Source: Litsea cubeba (Eukaryota > Streptophyta > Magnoliopsida > Laurales > Lauraceae). From it: 64,000 bases of DNA. How positions within the stretch are numbered: the first letter of the stretch is position 1; every line of letters begins with the position of its first letter. Below, piece by piece: positions 55,796 to 64,000 of the stretch. The translations under genes and the position numbers were made by a program. Where the stretch lies: positions 35,600,809-35,664,808 of the forward strand of contig CM022951.1 in the NCBI GenBank assembly GCA_012931725.1. Direction: 5' to 3'. The notes under the pieces were generated by a model. The model was not told the origin of the DNA. It was given only the letters and a program-made list of their open reading frames with translations, and made no database searches.

Positions 55796-58126
55796 TGATG
55801 GACCGCGCTCCCGATGCCCGGGTTCCTACCGAGGTCGGCGGACGTGGGAGTCCGTTTGGTCCCGACCCTTTCGTAACCGGGGGGCAAAAGGGCGTGCATC
55901 AACATTTCTTTTTTGTGGGTGTGCCAGATTTTCTATTTTACTTGGAATTGCAAGTGGTGATCCGGAGATCAACCTTCGCAAGTAAAAAGGAAATCAACTT
56001 CTTTCAAGTTTTCCATTGCACATATATTTAAGAAAAGAGACATTTTCTTGATTTGCCGTGAAAGGCGATTTTTTTGGCATTTATAGCCGATTTTGGCGTT
56101 TATAGCCGATTTTTGGCGTTTATAGCCAACTTTGGCGTTTATAGCCGATTTTGGCGTTTATAGCCGATTTACAATCCTTATCAACAATGAAAGACAAGAA
56201 TTGTGATTTTTGTCTCTTTTAAAAAAAATACAAACTACAATGAAAAGCAAGAAAAGGAGGATCTAACTTCTCAGGAGATTGTGGGGGACTCGTTTAGATT
56301 GACGGTCGCAAGCCATATGTGGGCTTCGCCATTATCCATGCAGATGAGAACAGAGGATGCTATTGATTCGCTTGGCTTGGCTATAACCTCAGGTTTTTAG
56401 AAGACAAAGACCAAAGGAAGGTCCTATGTCCAATAAAAAACCGAGTAGACGGGCTGAAAAGCCATATCTAAGCCATTGGAGGCAGGAGGAGAAGGCAAGG
56501 ACCTTGGGGGGGGGGGGTACCCCCAAGGGACTTTTGTCACCTTGTTGCGGTGGCCGGTGTAGAACTTCCGCAGAGTTTTCTCTCTTTTTCTTTTCTCTGG
56601 ATTTCTGACTGCTGTCTGATGTTTGTTGTGTGTTTTTCCGATCTGGATTCCTTTGGAGTGCTCTCCTATTTATAGGCTCTTGGTAGCCATTTAGGAGAGC
56701 TTATGGGCTTTTAATGTCATTAAGCCACATAATGGGAGGAGTTACAAAATTGAATTGTTTATTTTGTAACTCCTTTTTCTTGGCTTCTGATTGGCCGGAG
56801 GAGATTGAGGGCATTTAATCGCCTTTAATCGCCATGATGGGAGGAGTTTCATGGGTTAAATGCCATGAATCTCTTGACTTGTAACTCCCAAATGCTTGCT
56901 TCTGATTGGGCCGTCCAAAGAAATGGATTAATGACTGTAATAAGCTAGTCAATTAATCGCATTAAGTGGTCGCCGAGCAGCTGAAGAGTCGCGGGCCGTG
57001 CCATGTCTTTGGAATTCTTCTGTCGATGATCATCGATGGATCTTCATGTAGATCGACATCAGATGACCATGTAATTTCAGGTGCTTGTTGCCAACAGCGG
57101 GTCGGTGCCATCTGTCCTGTCGATTTCTCGATCGGTCGGGTGGAAAGCACACTTTTTTTTGGTTGACCGGGTGGCGATCAATACTGTCTTCGATACTCTT
57201 GATGATTTACCCGTGTTTTGGATGGATATCAGAGGACTTGGTGTCTCAAAAGCATGAATTTTGGAAAGTACCAGAGGCTGGGCTCCTCGAATCGCGAAAA
57301 AACGGCGAAAAACCGGGGTTTCCGGGGCTTTCCCGGCGACCCCGGGGTCCATGGTCGCCGGCGACCCTGGCCCAGGGTCGCAGGGGTCTGCGACCCTGGG
57401 GGGGTTTTCCCCTTTTTTGGTCCCGTTTTGCGTCCGTTTTTGCTCTTTTTTGATTCTTTTTTCTTCTGTACTTTTCTTTGACATTTTGATCATTTATTGG
57501 CCTGATTTCTTTGTAGGAAACCTGATGAGAATCCTTGCATTTTATTTTGCAAAGTTTCCAATTTCCTGAGAAAGCCGAAGACTTTGTCGCGCAGAGCTGC
57601 CGATTTTCTGTCAAAAGCTGAAACTGGGTCAAATGATGTCGGAATGACCTGAAATTTGGTGTGAAGCCTGCTGAGCAATAAATAAGACCAACCATAGGCT
57701 TTTGTTTGAGTTTTGAAGCCGTTTGGGGTCCTATCACCTGTAGACTTGCTTTTTGTCGCGATGAAGATGTCGCGGTTTGATGTGCGGTCAACCGATGTCC
57801 GATTGACTTGAAATTTGACAGGGAACCTATTGGAGTCATTTTAAGATGATCCATAGGTTCTGTCTTGGAAACCATGGTCCCGGAGAGCTTTACCGCCGAG
57901 AGGCTTGATTTGGCTGTTGGAGAAGCGAAGTTAGGCCAAATGATCTTGAAATGGCTTGAAACTTCTTGTGTACTCCTCTTTTGGCTGTCTGGATGAATCT
58001 TGCAGTTTTTGTTTGATTCTGACAAGATTTGATTTTTGGAAGCAGCATTGCCTATTTATGGCAGGTTGCGACTTCATGTAGCTCTTTGTATCTTGGAAAG
58101 GCAAAGTGACATTTTTTGTGTCAACA
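55796..58126 (-). repeat. Duplicated Tat LTR (not a solo LTR)
   Basis: 2331 bp, TGATGG...CAACA, preceded by the primer-site sequence and followed by CTCAT and gag. It is flanked by different sequence on each side with no TSD of its own, so it arose by recombination rather than insertion. TATA at 56666-56675. Confidence 0.9.
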
Positions 58127-59160
58127 CTCATGTTGTTTCGGCAGATGTCGACTAGCGACGCTTGTGGCAGTACATCAGAGCATTTGTATGCCATTGCTTT
58201 CCACTTATGAATGAAGTCATATGTTGACTCATTTTCCCCCTGTTTTAGGCTGCACAGCTGAGCCATAGTAGCGGGATGATCCTCACCTTTGAAGTGAGTC
58301 AGGAAGCGTGTCTCTAGCATGGCCCAGTGTAGGAGGCTGGGTCCTTTGATTCTCTAGTCTCTTTTGCTGATACGACGCGTGGCGGCGTATACGACGAGCA
58401 ATTTGAGCTTCGGTCAGCTCTGGCTAGGCCTTGACAACGAAGGATGTGCTCCCTCAGGTGCAGCAGCCGAGCCTGTCTTCTTTGTAGCTGGGCAAGGACA
58501 GGATGCGAACCCTGTCCTTCGCCTGTTGCAGCGAAGCTTTGAATTTTTCAAGTTCGGTCCCTATAGAGATGAAGGGTCGAACTGCAGGTTTGTAGGCCTT
58601 AGCGGGTGCTTGCAGAGGCCTTGTGATGCATGACTTGATTTTGGGCTTGTAGGAACAAGCCGGCTCATGCTGGGTTGACTTGGGAGTCAGGTTGGAGATG
58701 GGTCTCTCCTCTTTCATGTAGGCAAGAGGGTAGAACTGGTTCTCCTTGAGTGGGGCCAGGAATGCTGGCTTAGTGGATGTTTGGGACCTTCTTTATTTTG
58801 GTGAAGGTCTTGGGGACCAAGTCTTGGAATAGACTTGGTCGTTTGAGGGTTGAGGCTTCGTGGGACTGCCACGGCTTTGGGCCTTCTGGTGCTCACCTTT
58901 GGTGTCACGGTAGTGACACGTTGAGAGGCGAGTTTCTGCTTCTTGGAAGGAACAGTTTGTTCCTCGGGAAGTGGGAATGGTCCTAGCGTCCCAAAGACGA
59001 TAGTCCGGGGAGTCGAGGTAGACCCGGAGTTCAGAGAGTTGCCGAGGCAGTTGACGCTTCGGCAGCTGATGGGGCGCTTGCAGGTGCGCGTGGTTTGCTT
59101 ATGTTGAAGCATGAGCTGGTGCTTGTTCTCTTCGAAGGTAATGGTTAGTGAAGCTGCCAT
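58127..59160 (-). pseudogene. A gag, N-terminal part, second copy
   Basis: The same content, frameshifts and 795-bp deletion as 52764-53792, with ATG at 59158-59160. It begins at CTCAT after the duplicated LTR, so it is cut from the rest of gag and cannot yield a full protein. I found only single-base differences between the copies (for example T/C near 52887 and 58255). Confidence 0.82.
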
Positions 59161-60919
59161 TGTTAGTTTTCGAAAAGTTTCTGAAACAAGACCACATCCA
59201 TTAGTAATCACAAGAATATAATGATCATAAATGGGAAGTTCTACGGTTTTGTCTTTTCAAATTGCTCGAGGAAGATGACCCAAGCAGTATGAAGAATGCA
59301 GAAAGCCATAGAGGGTACAATTGTTCTGATCGCAGGTATGGTAAGCTCAGAATGAGCATCCCAGTGACGGCTAGAAGCAATTGTGAACTTAAATTCGACT
59401 TATCGAGAAGCAGAACTTGCTCGAGGTAAGAAGAATATAAAGTTGGAGTTACAAATGTGCCGGTCGCTAATACAGTAGACCCTGAAAGGGCGTACTAGTA
59501 CCGCTAGACACAAATGTTTGGAGACCGCATCCATGAGATGAGATTTCCTGTTTTGAAAGGTCAAGATTGGATTCATCAAAGAGAGCAGATGGTATTCCGA
59601 TCCAAATACGGTCTCAGCGATTTCCGCGAGCGCCAGTACTCAGAAGGAAATGAACCATAATTTCTCGGATCTGAATCCAAAAATGACGAGTTTTTTTTTT
59701 TTGAAAGGCCAATATCGGGTTCGTCAAAGAGAGCAAAAGGCACTCCAATCTGAACACGGGCTCAGCGATTTCCGTGAGCGCCAGTGCTCAGAAGGAGGAG
59801 ACCAAAATTTCTCCAATCTAAACCCAAAATGACGGAAGTTTTTTTTTTAGAAGACTTTTTTTTCAAGATTTTTTAAAAAAAAATCTTTATTTTTTATTTA
59901 TATATTTATTTATTTTTTATTTATTTTAATATTTTTTGTTTGAAAATTTTTTATTTTTTATTTTTTATTTAAAAAAATTTTTTTGAATTTTTTTTTATTT
60001 TGAAACATTTTTATTTAAAAGACGAGAGAGTACACATAGGCCTCCTAACCCGGTCTTATGAAATCTCGATTGATAGAATTGCCCCCAGGTAAGGGTAGGA
60101 TTACTTAATGAACCCGTTTGGAGGACCCTTGCCTAGAACAATCAAGCTGTCTCCACACTCTGGACGAGGCTTTTCTTGAATCAACCATGATCAAAGAATG
60201 CAGTTGGTTTAACCTTAGTGGTCTATGTCTTTTTTATTATTTATTTATTTATATATTTATTTTAGATCTTTAATGAACTCATCGAAGAGAAACGATCGCC
60301 CAAAACCTTAGTCGAACAGGCTCAACATTTCTGCAAGTACGTGAACGATAGGAAAGGATCAAGGTTTCTCAATTTTGAATCCAAAATGAAAATTTTGATT
60401 TTTTGTTTTTTTTGTTTTTTTTTTAATGAACTCATCGAAGAGAAACGATAGCCCAAAACCTTAGTCGAACAGGCTCAACATTTCTACAAGCACGATGAAC
60501 GATAGGAAAGGATCAAGGTTTCTCAATTTTGAATCCAAAAATCCGATTTTTTATTTTTTTATTTTTTTAATGAACTCATTGAAGAGAAAGATGGCCCAAA
60601 ACCTTAGTCGAACAGGCTCAACATTTCTGCAAGCACGATGAACGATAGGAAAGGATCAAGCTTTCTCAATTCTGAATCCAAAATATGATTTTTTTTTGTT
60701 GAAAAGAGAAAGAGTGGAAATAAATTCAAAGAATTAGAAATTTCCAAAAAATCTCATCTCATTTTTTTAAGATGCGGAATCCACCATAGGCCACCAATTA
60801 GAAAGTAGCCAAGGAATCAAGAAAAGAAGTATAAGCATAGAAAAATAGATATGATATACAAATATTTCATTTCTAGCATCGTGTTCTCAAATGAACGAGT
60901 CCCACCGGGTGTGCCAGCT
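59161..60919. repeat. Leader copy 2 (A type) with about 145- to 170-bp repeats
   Basis: Diverged units at 59558-59840, an AT-only tract at 59841-60010, unique sequence, then three units starting near 60270, 60429 and 60565 that differ from the B-type units (ACCTTAGTCGAACAGGCTC in each). It ends in a primer-site sequence with one base lost near 60911. Confidence 0.82.
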
Positions 60920-63084
60920 TGATGGACCAGCGCATTCTGCTCGCTCGGTTCTACCGAGGTCGGTGGACGTGGGAGTCCGTTTGGGTCCGACCCTTTCGTA
61001 ACCAGAGGGGGCAAAGGCGTGCATCAACATTTCTTTGTGTGGGTGTGCCAGATTTTCTATTTTACTTGGAATTGCAAGTGGTGATCCGGAGATCAACCTT
61101 CGCAAGTAAAAAGGAAATTAACTTCTTTCAAGTTTTCCATTACACATATATTTAAGAAAAGAGACATTTTATTGATTTGCCATGAAAGGCACTTTTTTTG
61201 GCATTTATAGCCGATTTTGGCATTTATAGTCGATTTTTGGTGTTTATAGCCGATTTTGGCGTTTATAGCCAATTTACAATCCTTATCAATAATGAAAGAC
61301 AAGAGTTGTGATTTTTGTCTCTTTTGAAAAAATACAAACCACAATGAAAAGCAAGAAAAGGAGGATCTAACTTCTCAGGAGATTGTGGGGGACCTGTTCA
61401 GATTGACGGTCGCAAGCCATATGTGGACTTCGCCATCATCCATGCAGATGAGAATAGAGGATGCTATTGATTCGCCTAGCTTGGCTATAACCTCAGGTTT
61501 TTAGAGGACAAAGACCAAAAGGAGGTCATACGTCTAATAAAAAGCTAAGTAGACGGGCTGAAAAGCCACGTCTAAGCCATTGGAGGCAGAAGGAGAAGGC
61601 AAGGACCTTGGGGGGGGGTACCCCCTAAGGGACTTTTGTCACCTTGCAGCAGTGGTCGGTGTAGAACTTCCGCAGAGTTTTCTGTCTTTCTTTCTCTGAA
61701 TTTCTGATGCCTTTTTCTGTCTGAGTTTTTGGATTTTCTGTAGTCTGTTGTGTGTCTTTTCTTCTTGGATTGCTCTCCTATTTATAGGCTTTTTGGTAGC
61801 CATTTAGGTGGGTTCATGGGCTTTTATTATCACTAAGCCGCATAATGGGAGGAGTTACAAGATTTAATTCCTTTATTTTGTAACTCCTTTTTCTTGGCTT
61901 CTGATTGGCCGGAGGAGATTGAGGGCATTTAATCGCCTTTAATCGCCATGATGAGAGGAGTTTCATGGTTTAAATGTCATGAATCTCTTGACTTGTAACT
62001 CCCGGTTGCTTGCTTCTGATTGGGCCGTCCAAAGAAATGGATTAGTGACTGTAATAAAGCTAGTCAATTAATCGCATTAAGTGGTCGCCGAGCAGTTGAA
62101 GAGTCGCGGGTCGTGCCGTGTCTTTTGGGATTCTTCTGGTGATGATCATCGATGGATCTTCATGTAGATCGACATTGGATGACCATGTAACTTCAGGTAT
62201 TGTTTGCCAACAACGGGTCGGTGCCATCTGTCCTGTCGATTTCTCGATCGGTCAGGTAGAAAGCACAATTTTTTTGGTTGACCGGTTAGCGATCAATGTT
62301 GATTTCGATACTCTTGATGATTGACCCGTGATTTTAATGGATGTCAGAGGATTTACTGTTTCAAAAGTTTGGATTTTGGAAAATACCAGAGGTCAGACGC
62401 TTCAAATCGCGAAGAAACGGGGTAAAACGGGGTTTCCGGGGCCCTCCCGGCGATCCCGGGCTCCAGGGTCGCCGGCGACCCTGGGGTCTGCGACCCTAGG
62501 GGGGTTTTCCCCATTTTTGTCCCATTTTGTGTCCGTTTTTGCTGTTTTTTTATTCTTTTTTATTCTGTATTTTTCCTTGACGTTTTTTTCATTTATGGGC
62601 CTGATTTCCCTATAGAAAACATGATGAGAATCCTTGCATTTTGTTTTGCAAAGTTTCCAATTTTCTGAGAAAGCCGAAGACTTTGTCGTGCAGAGCTACC
62701 GATTTTCCGTCAGAAGCTGAAACTGGGTCAAACGATGTCAGAATGACCTGATATTTGGGGTGAAGCCTGCTGAGCAATAAATAAGACCAACCATAGGCTT
62801 TTGTTTGAGTTTTGAAGCCGTTTGGGGTCCTATCACTAGTAGACTTACTTTTGTCGCGATGAAGATGTTGCGGCTTGATGTGCGGTCAACCGTTGTCCGA
62901 TTGACTTGAAATTTGACAGGGTACCTATTGGAGTCATTTTAAGATGATCCATAGGCTCTGTCTTAGAAACCATGGTCCCGGGGAGCTTTGCCGCCGAGAG
63001 GCCTGATTTGGCTTCCGAGCGTCAAAGTCTGGTCAAATGTTGTCGAAATGACCTGAAATTTGACGCGTAGCCCTTTGTAAGCAT
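60920..63084 (-). repeat. A 5' LTR, truncated by element C
   Basis: Starts TGATGGACC like the others but has many substitutions, so it is the oldest LTR here. TATA at 61778-61787 and a four-unit TATAGCC array near 61200. The U3 modules are present, the third less decayed than in B. It stops at 63084, where a fresh LTR start begins; the expected final 150 or so bases are not seen. Confidence 0.85.
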
Positions 63085-64000
63085 TGATGGACCGCGCCCC
63101 AATGCTCGAGTTCCTACCGAGGTCGGCGGACGTGGGAGTCCGTCGGGTCCGACCCTTTCGTAACCGGGGGGCAGGGGCGTGCATCAACATTTCTTTTTTT
63201 TGTGTGGGTGTGCCAGATTTTCTATTTTTTACTTGGAATTGCAAGTGGTGATCCGGAGATCAACCTTCGCAAGTAAAAAGGAAATCAACTTCTTTCAAGT
63301 TTTACATTGCACATATATTTAAGAAAAGAGACATTTTTCTTGGTTTGCCGTGAAAGGCGATTTTTTTGGCATTTATAGCCGATTTTGGCGTTTAGCGATT
63401 GCGTTATAGCCGATTTTTGGCGTTTATAGCCGATTTACAATCCTTATCAATAATGAAAGACAAGAGTTGTGATTTTTTGTCTCTTTTGAAAAAATACAAA
63501 CTACAATGAAAAGCAAGAAAATGAGGATCTAACTTCTCAGGAGATTGTGGGGGACCCGTTTAGATTGACGGTGGCAAGCCATATGTGGGCTTCGCCATCA
63601 TCCATGCAGATGAGAACAGAGGATGCTATTGATTCGCTTGACTTGGCTATAACCTCGGGTTTTTAGAGGACAAAGACCAAAAGGAGGTCCTATGTCCAAT
63701 AAAAAGCCGAGTAGACGGGCTGAAAAGCCATATCTAAGCCATTGGAGGCAGGAGGAGAAGGCAAGGACCTTGGGGGGGGGGGGTACCCCCCCAAGGGACT
63801 TTTGTCACCTTGTTGCGGTGGCCGGTGTAGAACTTCCGCAGAGTTTTCTCTCTTTTTCATTTCTCTGGATTTCTGTCCTTTTGTCTGTGTGTTTGTGCTT
63901 TTTTTCTGATGCTCTGTGACTATCCTTTCTTCTTGGAGAGCTCTCCTATTTATAGGCTTTTAGGTAGCCTTTTAGGTGGGTTTATGGGCTTTTATTGTCA
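63085..64000 (-). mobile_element. Element C: Tat LTR start, runs off the right edge
   Basis: TGATGGACCGCGCC at 63085 begins another LTR of the same family and continues through the TATAGCC array (63367-63440) and TATA box (63946-63955) to the edge. The five bases before it are AGCAT, a possible TSD whose partner would be off-window. By its orientation this would be C's 3' LTR. Confidence 0.75.

Larger units (their letters stand above)
54773..60141. repeat. Second copy of a 5.4-kb tandem duplication (first copy about 49334-54772)
   Basis: Both copies contain leader end, LTR, CTCAT, gag start and leader start in the same order. 52759-54650 and 58127-60018 differ at only a few bases by eye. The LTR at 55796 shares all the bases that distinguish 50362-52758 from 32232-34562, so it was copied from B's 5' LTR. 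It lacks the 66-bp expansion. Confidence 0.85.
1..63084 (-). mobile_element. Element A: giant Tat-lineage Ty3/gypsy retrotransposon (outer host of the nest, interrupted)
   Basis: The pieces are 1-1387, 20408-32231, 52764-63084 (the last containing a 5.4-kb duplication). They join when elements D and B and one copy of each TSD are removed. Gag-pol is on the minus strand: integrase at 25065, gag start at 53792 or 59160. The 5' LTR is at 60920 and the 3' LTR is off the left edge, since base 1 matches B about 270 bases inside its 3' LTR. The Tat assignment rests on the gypsy RNase H followed by a second, archaeal-type RNase H, a protease with D-P-G-S, an antisense gene between pol and the 3' LTR, and very large size. 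Stops, frameshifts and a 0.8-kb gag deletion make it non-autonomous. It is the oldest layer because D, B and C sit inside it. Confidence 0.85.

Noticed and set aside
55796..58126. Solo LTR or separate insertion
   Set aside because: It has no TSD; the left flank is leader with a primer site and the right flank is CTCAT plus gag, which fits duplication.

Overview
The window is plant nuclear DNA made entirely of nested LTR retrotransposons; I see no ordinary host gene, rRNA, tRNA or CRISPR array. The evidence is plant-lineage gag-pol families (a Tat-type Ty3/gypsy with two RNase H domains, a chromodomain Ty3/gypsy, a Sirevirus-like Ty1/copia), long LTRs, 5-bp target-site duplications (TSDs), T-rich GT-AG introns and plant-type TATA boxes. 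It fits a large, repeat-rich plant genome; the species cannot be told.

Layout, as a nest. Element A is a giant Tat-type Ty3/gypsy on the minus strand. It enters at base 1 (its 3' LTR lies off the left edge) and runs to its 5' LTR at 60920-63084. Element D, a chromodomain Ty3/gypsy on the minus strand (1388-20402, TSD GGAGC), sits inside A's antisense gene. Element E, a Sirevirus-like copia on the plus strand (4865-12388, TSD GCATC), sits inside D's integrase C-terminus. Element B (32232-52758, minus strand, 20.5 kb, TSD CTCAT) is a relative of A inserted into A's gag. A fifth LTR start at 63085 marks element C, which appears to enter A's 5' LTR and runs off the right edge.

Right of B there is a 5.4-kb direct duplication. 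B's 5' LTR plus A's gag start and leader (50362-55795) is followed by a second LTR, gag start and leader (55796-60919). Diagnostic bases place the switch from A-like to B-like sequence at about 54700-54773, so unequal recombination between the two related leaders explains it.

Both Tat copies share one plan. On the minus strand: LTR, long leader with about 170-bp tandem repeats, gag, protease, RT, RNase H, archaeal-type RNase H, integrase. Then comes a spacer full of minisatellites. On the plus strand, facing pol, is a multi-exon gene for a plant-mobile-domain (PMD)-like protein with a basic patch, acidic linker and coiled coil. Its GT-AG introns sit at the same places in A and B. They can persist because the genomic RNA of the element is the opposite strand. 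B keeps a candidate promoter for this gene (TATA at 35621); A has lost it by a 1.1-kb deletion.

None of the elements looks autonomous. A has many stops and a 0.8-kb gag deletion. B lacks RT and both RNase H cores through a 2.95-kb deletion, yet has nearly identical LTRs, so it was probably copied by enzymes supplied in trans. D has several stops and a frameshift. E has almost identical LTRs but one gag frameshift and one stop in integrase. Many breaks are single-base indels, so some could be assembly errors.
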